Positions 48,243 to 58,871 of a stretch of DNA of 64,000 nt are shown here, piece after piece (positions within the stretch are counted from its first letter, which is position 1; each line of letters begins with the position of its first letter). The stretch covers positions 81,393,729 through 81,457,728 of the forward strand of contig CM040424.1 of assembly GCA_022702705.1 (NCBI GenBank), read 5' to 3'. A program made the translations under genes and the position numbers. Origin of the DNA: Papilionanthe hookeriana x Papilionanthe teres (Eukaryota; Streptophyta; Magnoliopsida; Asparagales; Orchidaceae). The notes under the pieces are model-generated. The model was not told where the DNA came from. It did not search any database and saw nothing but the letters and a program-made list of their open reading frames with translations.

Positions 48243-49737
48243 TCACAACGGTAACGGACGAAGTCCCTCCAGCTCTGGGTCTGGCTCGTAGTAGTATGGC
48301 GCTTTGTCTATATCCATCCTCCTGAAAGTGACGGAGACTCTTTCGTATCCGACTCCCGGATGCAGTGCTTGGCCAAATGCGCTCCATTTCCTTTCAAAAC
48401 CAAAACAGATCCGATCGGCAGCTGAATCTTCACGAACCTCTCGAATTCTCCGGTCCGACGATCCGTATCTCTCTTCCAAAGAGAATATCGCTTTCACCGA
48501 GAAGCGAGACCGTGCGTAAAGGCCGAACGAAATCGTGATGGTCAATGCGAGGCGGGATGCTCCCCCTCCTTGTAGATATTTATAATGCAGCTGTTAGGAA
48601 TACAGTCTGCAGGCAGCACGTGCCATTCTATCATCCTTTTGATCATCTTCTTTATTTCCGGTGGCATGTCGTCCACCTCATCATATGGTAGGATCCCCGG
48701 GGGATTCCCTTTCTTGTCCTTGGCAAAATTGTAGCAGCAACCACACTGAATCGTGATTCTGCCCTTGCCACGCTTCCATTTTCTGGGCTCGGAGTACGTC
48801 TTCTCCTCGAGAGACCCGCCCTCGCCCTGCCGCTCGTAAATTGTATACACAACGTAGAATTTCCCTCCGGTCTCTTCCCGAGAAGACATTTGTAGTATAA
48901 CTCGAGTCCTTCCGTGATATTCACGACTTTAGTACTGTATCTCTTCATAATGTTCAAATTCTTGTTTTCTAACCCTTCTGATTTTAGCCATCACATGATC
49001 TGGGATTATCTGCTGTCGTCTAGGCTGTACAAACCGCGGCACGTAGGGCTCCACACTGGGGTGCTCCCCATCTCTCCTCCTCAGAGAGGCAGCTGCGTAA
49101 GCCTCGTACGTCCCAAATTCCTCTAAGTGGAGTACGTGACACTGTGGGCATGCTGAGAACGCTCCCAAACGTGTCAGCTGTCTGGGAAAGTCTGTGCTGC
49201 ACCTCGGACATCCCGTGAAAATTTCTTCAAGCAGGTCGACTGGCGGCACTGGCTCTGAAGTGTACTCGGGCTCTGTCTCAGTAGCAAGCGAGCTGGCTGA
49301 CGTTTCCTTCATTTCTATGTCTGCCTCCGTGGCGGATCTGGAAGTCGTCCCGTGTCTGCGGTGAGTAGGTCACCTCCTGGCTTGGCAACCATCGACAAGA
49401 TCCTCTTATCTTCAGCTGTGAGGTGTGAATCGACGAAACCTCCTGTACCACCTTGTCTCGACGTCTCCCCAATTTCTCGGTGACTGACTCGGACAACAGA
49501 TTTCATGTTTGCCACTTTGGAAGGTCGGACTAGCTTCATGAGGGAACCCTCATAGTCCACATTGACTTGTGAGAAATCCAAGTCAAGATTTACTACACCG
49601 CCTTCCGGTGCTTTCTTTTCATCCAGCGCTAGATTTAAGCCGTCTTTAAAGGCGAGAACCAGCTTCTGACCCGTCATTCTCCTGCGAAAAACAGGGGACT
49701 CGTCAGCGTGCTGAAACTCAAAACGAACAAAAAACAA
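48243..49737 (-). CDS. extra 3' reading frame of the giant element, zinc-ribbon-like, function unknown
   Basis: About 1.5 kb downstream of integrase on the sense strand, in four overlapping pieces: 49737-49315, 49312-48929, 48889-48542 (preceded by a short extension in 48957-48652) and 48545-48243. Joined, it would be close to 490 residues with three or four small frameshifts. A better start may be the ATG at 49677, four bases after TTTTTCGCAG, a plausible 3' splice site. Features: acidic/hydrophobic N-terminus with DYEGSLMKLVRPSKV; a C-x2-C-x16-C-x2-C cluster (CPRC...CPQC, about 49138-49211); a second Cys group (QCGCCYNF); a charged region DMPPEIKKMIKRMIEW; and a C-terminal piece rich in aromatic and charged residues. 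There is no signal peptide or transmembrane span, so it is not envelope-like. I do not recognise the family. Additional open frames are known in the Tat lineage, so it may have distant relatives. Confidence 0.6.
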
Positions 49738-49959
49738 AACAATTTATAATTAAGTGAATTAATTCATTACAGGTGTGAGATTTATTTAATTAATTTAGGA
49801 AAGCGGGATTTAACAAAGGTAACAAAACCACTAAGTGGAGAACATTAACATTTTTATTATCTTGTGAAAATTCAGTATATTAAAATTTCATTATTACAAA
49901 ATTTTGGAACCCAGTCCTAGACATCGGCCGTAAAGCTACTCCTAGGAACTAGTGTCGTC

Positions 49960-51198
49960 TCAGGACTCGTTCTTTGACACGTCACGTAGCGTAGTATTTC
50001 TTCGCGGTAACGTCCATTGATCGGCAACATGGGTCTTCCGCCGTGAATCCACTAACTTCGGTACGACCCTCCGTAATCGTACTTTCTCCACTACAAATGG
50101 TCCTTCCTGTGCCGGCTCAAACTTTCCACCTACTTTGCGGTGTGCAAGAATAGTGTCTTTTAAGAACAAGCGACCGGGTCACCAACTTTGAACGACCTCG
50201 CGCGACCAACTTGTCGTGGGCCCGAATCATCTTCGCTCGATAAAGTTCCGTGCCCGCCGCGCGAGCAACCTTCTTCCTTCAAGGCTTTCTAGTTCTTCGA
50301 GTCGTAGTTTGGCGTTGTCTTCCGTTGTAATCTTGTCTGGCGACGGCGATTCCGAGCGAGGGTAGCCGAACTTCCAACGGGAGAACGGCCGGACCCATAC
50401 ACAAGAGCGTACGGCGTGGACCGTGTCGGCGTTCGACCGTTGTCCGCATGCCCACAAGGCTTCTAGCAGCTTCTCGTGCCACCGTCGTTTGTTGTCCTCA
50501 AGCGTTTTCTTCGAATCCGTACCAAAGTCTTGTTCGAATGCTTCCGCTGAGCCATTTGCCTCGGGGTAATAGGATTGCGAGTACCTCCAATCTATCCCGT
50601 GTCGTCCGACGAAGCCGTTAATCTTTGTGCTTTTGAAGGCGGACCCATTATCGCAGATGATCTACGCGCGGAACACCGAAACGGTAGACAACCCGATTTC
50701 GAAAAGTCGAAGAACGTCGTCGCGCCGTAACCTCTCGCAACCAAGACCGCCTCCGCCCACTCGGAGAAGTAATCCGTAGCCGCGAGAATGAATCGCGTGT
50801 CCTCTAGAAGACGGAGGGTCTATCGGACCCACTATATCCGTGCCCCAACACTCGAATGGCCACGACGCAACCGTCGGGTGTAGCACATTCGGAGGTTGAT
50901 GCAAGACCACTCCGTGCACCTGACATTGGTGACACCTTTTCGCTGTTTCCATGCAATCGGACATCATTGTTGGCCAATAATATCCGAGCCTTTTAATCTT
51001 CGTCTTCATTTTCGGCCCTGACTGGTGAGCACCACACAATCCGGCGTGGACTTCTTTGATGATACTCTGCGCTTCTGTCCTGCTCAGACATCGTAGCCAC
51101 ATTTGATCGAAGGACCTTCTGTACAAAACATTGTCGATTAGAGCATACGACATCGATCTTTTCCGGATCCGATGTGCTACCGACTTATCCTCCGGCAA
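49960..51198 (-). pseudogene. integrase of the giant element (frameshifted)
   Basis: 51198-50662 gives the zinc-binding HHCC region (EVHAGLCGAHQSG ... RCHQCQ) and the first catalytic Asp in WGTDIVGPI (about 50830). Then, in another frame, ICDNGSAF (second Asp, about 50645) and YPEANGSAEAF (Glu, about 50545). The last piece, 50169-49960, has GGKFEPAQEGPFVVEKV, the C-terminal binding region. Three or more frameshifts separate the pieces, so it cannot be made as written. Confidence 0.85.
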
Positions 51199-51888
51199 CG
51201 CTCCCCGTCTGTAAGTAGTCGACGAACGGCTGGCGCCAATCCTTTATATCTTCGGCAATTGCAGCTATTATTTCTTCATTTCCCAACTTATGCAAACTGT
51301 CGAGGTCGATCTGAGACAAAACCTGACGCCCTTGCACAGTGATGTCAACGGAATCCTCCGGTGGACATGCTAATTCCTTAGCAAGTTTAGCTAAAGCGTC
51401 CGCATGGGCATTGTCCGTTCGAGGGACCCTGTAGAACACCACATTGGGGATCTGCTCCAACAACTTCATCGCGTACTTGTGATATTCTGCTAGTCTTGGC
51501 TTCGAATTTTGTATTGTCCGGCTATTTCGTCGAATGACAAGCCGAGAGTCGCCATGAATGGCGATGTTCGTTATGTCCATCGAATCGTCAACTCTAATCT
51601 TGTGATTAGCGCTTCATATTCTGCTTCGTTATTGGTGCACGGCTCTGACAAGTGATAGGAGAATCGCAACATTCCCCGATCCGGTGTAATGAAGATCAAA
51701 CCAATTCCTGCTTTGCCGGGTGTCACCGTTCCTGATCCTTTATCCCTTCTGGTCGACGAAGCTCCATCGAAGTACATCTCCCAACGTCGAGCATCGGGGT
51801 CTTCTACTCGCATTATCCGTTCATCCGTAGATCGTCGTTGAGAGGGGACCCAACCGGCAGCTGGGTGCGCCTGCAAGAAGTCTCGCAA
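51185..51888 (-). pseudogene. archaeal-type RNase H domain of the giant element
   Basis: Pieces 51888-51571 and 51580-51185 carry the four acidic catalytic positions: MYFDGAS, NNEAEYEALI, IHGDSRLV and TDNAHADALAKLA. This second RNase H, distinct from the one joined to RT, marks the Tat lineage. One small frameshift occurs between the pieces, around 51575. Confidence 0.85.
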
Positions 51889-51929
51889 GAATCCGCCCTT
51901 CGATAGCGCGAAGAGGCACGAACGTTATA

Positions 51930-53575
51930 TCAAATCGCAATAATATCATCGACCACCTTGCTAAACGTCCGGAAAGTGCCTGGCCGGGTCATCAAATATT
52001 GCAACGGATTAACCCTCGAAATCGAGCCGACCTTATGAGACAACATGTAATGTCTAAGCTTCCGAGCGGCGAAAACTAAAGCTAGACAATGTTTCTCAAT
52101 AGGAGGATACTTTACCTCGGCAGGTATTAGACGTCGACTCAAGTAGTAGAGTGCGTTCTCTTTACCCTCGTCATTGACTTGGGCGAGTAAGGCTCCGAGG
52201 GAGTCATCTAAAGCCGCGGTGTAAAGTATCAAGGGTCTACCCGGGATAGGGGCTGCTAAAACAGGAGGTGTCGTCAGATATTTCTTAATATCTTCGAAAG
52301 CCCGTTGACACGACTCTCCCCAAACAAATTTAGCATCCTTTCGGAGTAAATTCGAAAAAGGCTGACACCTACCCGACAGATTAGATATAAAGCGTCTTAG
52401 GTATGCCAACTTCCTCGAAAAGAGCGTAATTGCTTCGTGGCCTCGGGAGGAGGCATTTCTAATATCGCTTTAATCTTCTCCTGGATCGATTTCGATTCCC
52501 GATGACGGACAACGAATCCTAGAAATTTCCTGAGGTAACGCCGAAAGCACACTTCAAAGGATTCATCTGGAGATTATATTGTCGTAATCGTTCAAACACA
52601 ATCCTCAAGTCATACAAATGGTTCTCCTTTACCTCGCTTCGATGACTCGGGTCGTCCACGTAGCATTCAACTCTGGCTATGGATGAGGTCTTCAAAGATC
52701 TTAGTCATTGCTCACTGGTAAGTAGCTCCTGCATTCTTCAAACCGAACGGCATTACCGTGTAGCAATGAGATTCCAATCGGAGTTCCGAAAGCCGTAAGC
52801 GTTGCATCCTCTCGGAGCCATCTCTGATCCGGTTGTAACCTGAAGATCCATCCATGAAAGAGAAAACTTCGTGCGAAGACGCGATGTCCACCATCAATTC
52901 TGGTATCGGCAACGGAAACTCGTCCTTCGGGCATGCTTTATTTAAGTCCCTGAAGTCGACACATACTCGGATTTGTCCATTCTTTTTCTTAACAGGTACG
53001 ACATTAGCTAACCACGTGGGGTATTGCTCCTCCCGCACAAAGTTAGCATCGATTAGCTTCTTCACCTCGGCAATGACTTGTTGCTCTATTTCGAGGCGCA
53101 TTCTTCTAGGAGCTTGCTTCGCTGGAGTTATACTTTGATCCAATCCAAGCTTGTGGACTGCAACATCTGGAGACAAACCTGACATTTCTTCGTAGCTCCA
53201 TGCAAAACAATCCTTGAATTCTGACAAGAGTTTAACTAAATCTTTGGATTCTTCTTCGCTGAGTAGAGAACTTATGAAGGTAGGTCGATCAGTTGTTCTC
53301 GTTCCAAGATTGATTTCTTTCAACTCATCGACCGTTGACTTGATTTCCTCCTCGAATTCTGGTGGAGCATCATCTATCGGCGAGTCTTCGTAGTTATCCT
53401 CTGTATTGTAGCATTCTTTTTCTGTTCTGGTAGTAACAACCATGCAAAATTCCGAATCATCGACTGGTCCTATCGTACGAAACCCAAGGCCTTCCTTTGA
53501 ATTGAGTTTCTTCCCTTTCGTATTCCATAACTTTTCAAACGATCGCAACTTGTCCTTTGACATTTGTTTCTGCAC
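51930..53575 (-). pseudogene. reverse transcriptase and RNase H of the giant element (frameshifted)
   Basis: 53575-52712 has the RT N-terminus with LANVVPVKKKNGQIRVCVDF, RDLNKACPKDEFPLP, SFMDGSSGYN and MPFGLKNAGATYQ. The polymerase box YVDD lies at 52651-52662 in another frame. 52409-51930 holds the connection (LAYLRRFISNLSGRCQPFSN) and the first RNase H (ILYTAALDDSLGALLAQ, ALYYLSRRL). Breaks near 52710 and 52420, plus a scrambled stretch near 52800, disrupt the frame. Confidence 0.88.
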
Positions 53576-54248
53576 ATATCCTCTGTTGAATTAATTTTTG
53601 CACACACGGCGAGAAGTAACCAAAAGGTAATTCCATTAATTCATTAGAAACATTCTCATCCAAATTTACAGGAATTTCCGAACTAGAAGGAGAAGCACGA
53701 TGGAACTTGATCGGTTTCATGCCCGCACTATGAACTTCCTTAACCTCTAAGCTCCCAACCTCGCTGAGGGCGATCGGGGTTAAGGTCATGGCTTGAACAT
53801 AGTGGTTGATCCGATCATACATCGACTCGTACTCACTTTTTTCTTTATCCTCCAGAGAGATCTCGAACTGAGGCTTCTTTTGGTTGATTGCCATTGCATC
53901 TTCTTCCACGTCTATGCTGATAGTCGGTCTTTTCCGTTCAACAATATTGTTAGTTCTTCCTCGCCCGCGTCCCCGGCCTCGACCTCGGATGCGTGGGCTA
54001 AAAGAACTTCCACCCTCTTGTTGTAAAGGAACGGTGGAATATCGTCGAACTGGAATCGACCGGTCTCGCTCTCGCGATCCTTTGGAATCTTCAATCTTGT
54101 TTAACATGACATCCCCGGATCGTAACGGTCTTCTTCGTGAGGTGCGTAGTAGACGGCGTCTTCGTGAATGCCCACCTCGTGTATTGAAAACGGTTGTAGA
54201 TCTCCTTTTATGCAATGTTCTCGACCATCCTTGTAGTATTTGATGCAC
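53535..54248 (-). pseudogene. linker between protease and RT with an RG-rich run
   Basis: Contains an (RG)5 tract (RIRGRGRGRGRGR), then KPQFEISLEDKEKSEYESM and a conserved-looking HSAGMKPIKFHRASP. It overlaps the RT segment at the 53535-53575 end. Ogre elements carry an intron in this interval; I cannot place one with confidence. Confidence 0.5.
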
Positions 54249-54776
54249 TGGTGCAGCGATGACGGAACCATATTATGCTCGTGAATCCATGGTCGGCCAA
54301 GTAAGGCGTTGAACGAAGTGTCCGCGTCGATGATATGGAATTTCACAGTTGTTACTAAGTCACCAACCTTCATCGATAGGCGTTATCGAACCAAGAGCTC
54401 TTTCTCCTTTCTGGTTGAATCCTCTTAACATCATTTTATCGGCGGAGAGTTCTTCCACATCGATGTCCAAGTACGTTAATGTCCGTAGACTCATTATGTT
54501 GATGGATGCTCCGGGATCCACCAAAACTCTGGAAAGCACGAACCGGTTGACGTCGACTGAAATGTAGAGAGGGCGATTATGCTCCGTAGTACCAAGTAGT
54601 AGATCTTCATCGGTGAAAGTCACGCCAGGCTGTTCCTTCAACGAACAAACTTCATCCGAGGATGTGCTAGCCAACTGCGCTAAGCAAATTTCTGGATCAA
54701 GTAAGGCTTTGATCAGAGATTCTCTCATCTCCTTTGACAGGATCAGAGCGTCGTAAATGCTCAGTCGGTCGGGCAA
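54101..54776 (-). pseudogene. aspartic protease of the giant element
   Basis: 54776-54360 gives VLVDPGASINIM (active site, DPGAS in place of DTGS) and 54373-54101 gives FHIIDADTSFNALLGRPWIH, the conserved second half with (A)LLGRPWIH. One frameshift near 54370 separates them. Confidence 0.85.
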
Positions 54777-54821
54777 CTTCCTAAGATGAGCTAAGTACGT
54801 TGTAATCCACTTTGCTCGAGC

Positions 54822-57800
54822 TTATGGTTTCCTCTGGGCATGTGTTTCTTCCATTCGTCGGGGTGATTCTTCTGAGTAAGCATGTCCGTTTCCTTTATCC
54901 ATCGGGGTCGTCCCCGAGGGCAACACTTTTCCTCTTCTTAGATACACCTCTGTTATCTCTTCTGACGCTGAGGTCGATTCTTTTGGTGTTGGATCTGAAT
55001 CTGACAAGTCCAAGTCGATGGCAATTGGCGTGCCTTTACATTCGAGAACTGGTTCGTCGCTTCTCGAACTATCGTAGCCGGTGTCGTTGACATCTTCACT
55101 TTCATCGACAAGTTCATCGGAATTTCGTATGACTTGAGGATCGTTTTGGGAATCGAAATCGGGGTTAAATTGGTTATGATCAGTCATATCGTTAGTAGAG
55201 ACAACCAGAACGTAACCAGAATCAAAATCGTTAAATTCAAAACGTCCTAAAGGGACGAAGAGGTAGTCGTACAAAGTCAGGGGTTCGAGAAATTTCTCCC
55301 CCAAATCCGAGACAACTAATCTAACAGGAGCAGCCCCTATCCTACCCCTCGCGCTATCGATCTTCGTTTCGTCCGTGTTCTTCTGCTGCTTCATTTCCTG
55401 TCGCGGCGACTTCTCCGGTGTAACGGCGATTGCTGGTTGAGCAGGTTGCAAGCTCTGAACTGAAGCTTGTGCTGACACGGTCTGAACCTGATTCGGGATC
55501 CTTCTGGAAGATCTGGTCCGAGCTGTGTTCCATCTTTCATCCACTGGATGCGATTCCACTAGGTAAACATGCCCGTCCGAAATCACATTTACAGAACCCT
55601 TTTCAGGTTCTTTCAAATATTCTTTCGGAATAGCAATATTCCCTTCTTTATAATTCCTCTCGAGCCAATCCTTGAAGCTGAAGCAGTTCTCTATGGTGTG
55701 GCCGAGTAATCTGTGGTACGGGCAATACAGGGGATGGTCTTTCTTATCCACCTCCTCTGGCTTCTTCGGCTCGGCAACTGCCGACCTCGCTTCGATTAAA
55801 TTTCGAACATCTTTGCCACTCTGCGTCATCCCCGAAGGAATACACCCTGTCGAGTCGGGCCTTCATCGACGCGAACTCGTCCTCTATCTTCTCCGTAAGG
55901 CCTTTGCCGGAACCGCCGCCGACCCGCCGATCGCATCGCGGAAAATGTTGAACATATCGCGGTGGTCGCCGCACGTACCGTCGCGGGCCGCCGCACGTCA
56001 TCGCCGTGGCCGCCGCGCAGCATCGGCGCGACGGCTCGGCCCGAACCGCATGGGCCGCTTGCCTTTGTCAACCGTCGCCACTACCCCGTACTTCTTCTCG
56101 AATGCCTTTATCGTTCCGGACTTTTCGCCTTTTCCCCGGATCTCGAATGCTTAATCTCCTCTTGCAAACCGCCGGCTTTGCGAGTAGAACTTCTCAAATG
56201 ACTCGATGGCGAGTCCTTTAAGCATGAAAGCTATCGGTCCATGGATGCTCTCGAGTAAGACCTCAATCGCATGTTGCTCCCGCAATCGAGGCTCGCATTT
56301 CATGCTCAAGTTTCTCCACCGTAGAATATACTCTACCGCAGTCTCCGTAGGCTTCGCCGCCTATTATAAGCTCTCCAATAGTGACGTGGTGGTGTACTCG
56401 GCGAATCCTTCACGAACAAATTTTCCAACTCCGTGAACGTCTTTATCGACCCATTCCGGCAGCTTCTGCGTACCAATCAAATGCAATCCTCGAAAGATCG
56501 CTCACGAACTAACGGAAAAGTAATGCCTCACTACCCCCGCGTTGCGAGCGAGCTCGCTCGGAAGCGCGCAACATGCCGACGGGGGTCGCCCGTTCCATCG
56601 AAAGTCTTAAAGGTCGGTGGAACGAAACCTTTAGGATATGGGACGGAATCGAACTCCTCCGGCAGAGGTCTACCCTCCGAAATCGACGCGCCCCCTTCGA
56701 TCGGGCTAAGGCTTCCTTTACTCGTCGCTCGACCAATCGCTTAATGTCTTTTCGGACACCATATTCGGAGTCGAGTCCTTCTTCGGCGGCCCATCTTGAC
56801 TTGCGGAAGCGACTTCCCTTCTTTCATCGGTGATATGGACAATCTCTGGCTGATTTATTTCTGGGGATGCCACTTGCTGCGAGTGTGACTGTCCCTGTGC
56901 GGCAACCATGACGGCCATCATTTCTTCAATTCTCTTCTCGAGACGCGCCAATAACTTCATCCTTCTGCTGTGAAGACCTTCGCCACTCATCCACCGTGTT
57001 CTCCTCAACAGACGGAGCATCACGTGCAGACGACGTAGCTCGGGTTTCAACAACATTAACCTCGGCGAATTCTTCATCCACGGAGTCTGACAAGCCACAA
57101 TCTTCGTTATCGAAGCTTACTCCTCTCTCTTTTGCTAACCCGGTGATCTCAGCCCTGAGTTTCTTCAGTTTATCATCGACTTTCTTCCCTTTAACTGTCT
57201 TAAGATCGACTGGTACTTCTGGAATGTTTCCGTAGCAAGCTTCGAAGCGATCGTAGTAGCAGCCGACCGGAGTATCGGACTTATATTCCATTTCGAGGAA
57301 CGTTCTCGTGCTCCTTTCAAAAGCATCGGTCCGCCGGCTTTAGGTATCCAAACTTTCTTTCTCGACGTTGATGCCTTGAGACGGGGTGTCTCGGTAATGT
57401 CATCAGCGCGTTGAAAGGGGGTATGGTCCCTAAAGTGTGAACCCGACGCTATAGAAAGCGATCTCTTTCCATTATTCCCCTTAGGAAGTTCTTCATTACA
57501 CGCAGTAGGTAACACTTTTGGACCCAGGCGAGACTTAACTGACTTGCGACTGCCAGGCTTCTGAACTGTCGCAGCAACGTCTGAAACGATAGCAGAAGTG
57601 GAAACACGTTTCCCAAGTTGCAACTTGGCTGGGATACGAGGCGGTGGTAGTACAGCAGCAATCCTGTGGAGACTCTCTTCTCCGGTAGAAGCAGACAACG
57701 GATGGAACCTACTCCCTTTGAGGAGATGGGAGGTTCTAAACTCTTCATCCCCTTCCAGTTGAGAGGTCGGTTCAACAGAAGTCAATCTCTTTGCAGCTTT

Positions 57801-58103
57801 CAGAATTCTTCGTCTTTGGTTCTTCCTCTGTGCCTTGGTCAACGGCGCAGCCTGAGAGCTAGAACCAACTTCAAACACTGACGGTGCAGAAGCGAACAAA
57901 TCCACAGAATCCTTCTCGGACGAGATTTCTTTTCCTTTTGCAGATGGTAGAGTCGGTGCGGTGATTGCGAATCCGGTGGAGGTAGCGGTAACGATCCTCC
58001 TCGGCACGTGGACAACGTACTTAGCGAGACACGTGGGCAACGAGCTTAGCGAGAGCACTCCTGGTCCTCGACCTCTTAATTGCGGGAAAGTCGGCATCTT
58101 CAT
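54822..58103 (-). pseudogene. gag of the giant element with an N-terminal extra region (broken)
   Basis: 58103-57165 is a basic, Ser/Thr-rich 312-residue frame (KAQRKNQRRRILKAAKRL) at the place of the ORF1-like extra region of Ogre elements. 57291-56718 holds acidic and coiled-coil pieces (RLEKRIEEMMAVMVAAQ). The gag core near 56680-56470 is recognisable in fragments: PYPKGFVPPTFKTFDGTGDP, RRHVARF, then AFDWYA after a frameshift. 55829-54822 has YCPYHRLLGHTIENCFSFKDW, the His/Cys pattern seen in Tat gags, then an acidic linker to the protease. Many stops and indels lie at 55.8-56.7 kb. Confidence 0.7.
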
Positions 58104-58848
58104 TCAAGTCGTACTCGCGTGCAGGCTCAACTGACCTCGGCGGAAGCGCTCTTCATGACTACATACGGCGCTTTTCCAAGGATGACTTCGACCTCGTCGA
58201 AGCCGTACCAAACTTTATCATCGCTCCCTGGTGGAGCACAGCTTTGTCACGGGGGAGGTTCCCGTCAAACGAGAAAATCAACTTTGGTGACGCCATTCCA
58301 ACCGTCGACTGAGAAAAAGTTCCAAAGGTTAGTTACGGCCTACCTTGTAATTTCAATAGAAAACTAAAACCAACAAAGGTCGTCTTATGAACTGGGTAAC
58401 CCTTTATTATTATCGCCTTAATGTTTTAACTTATTTCGTTTTAACCTTATTAGCGAGGTTCGTACAACTCGGAAAAGTAAGCGGAAGGCACAAAAGAGGG
58501 AGGTTCGGTTTAATTTGCCGATGGCAAATCAAACCCGGGAAACACGGAGTGAAAGGGAAATTCCGGACCCGGTCCTGAGCCGAATTCACACGCCGCACTA
58601 CGCGCACAACACACCTATCGGGGGTTCGACCCCGCAAAATCAAAAGACCCTAAGGATTCTCGAACCACGCTCGTTTAAAGCGTGATTTAAACGACGGTTC
58701 TGAATCCAAAAGAGTTGATCGTGTCTTGCCAAAAAAGAATGAAAGCAAAGCAGTTAACGGAAGAATGACAATTTGGACCATGAGGGACATGGACACATTG
58801 TCGATGTGCGAAGATAGAAACCTTTGATTTAATGGAGAGTAGAGTTTG

Positions 58849-58866
58849 TCCCCAGCGGAGTCGCCA
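58849..58866 (-). other. tRNA primer-binding site of the giant element
   Basis: TGGCGACTCCGCTGGGGA on the sense strand, five bases (ACTTC) after the 5' LTR end. The complement ends in CCA as expected for a tRNA 3' end. This sequence is typical of Tat/Ogre elements, where it is attributed to tRNA-Arg. Confidence 0.85.
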
Positions 58867-58871
58867 GAAGT

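Noticed and set aside
53793..54243. Plus-strand open frames opposite the protease/RT linker
   Set aside because: Antisense shadows of the retroelement coding strand, including the Pro-Arg complement of the RG-run.
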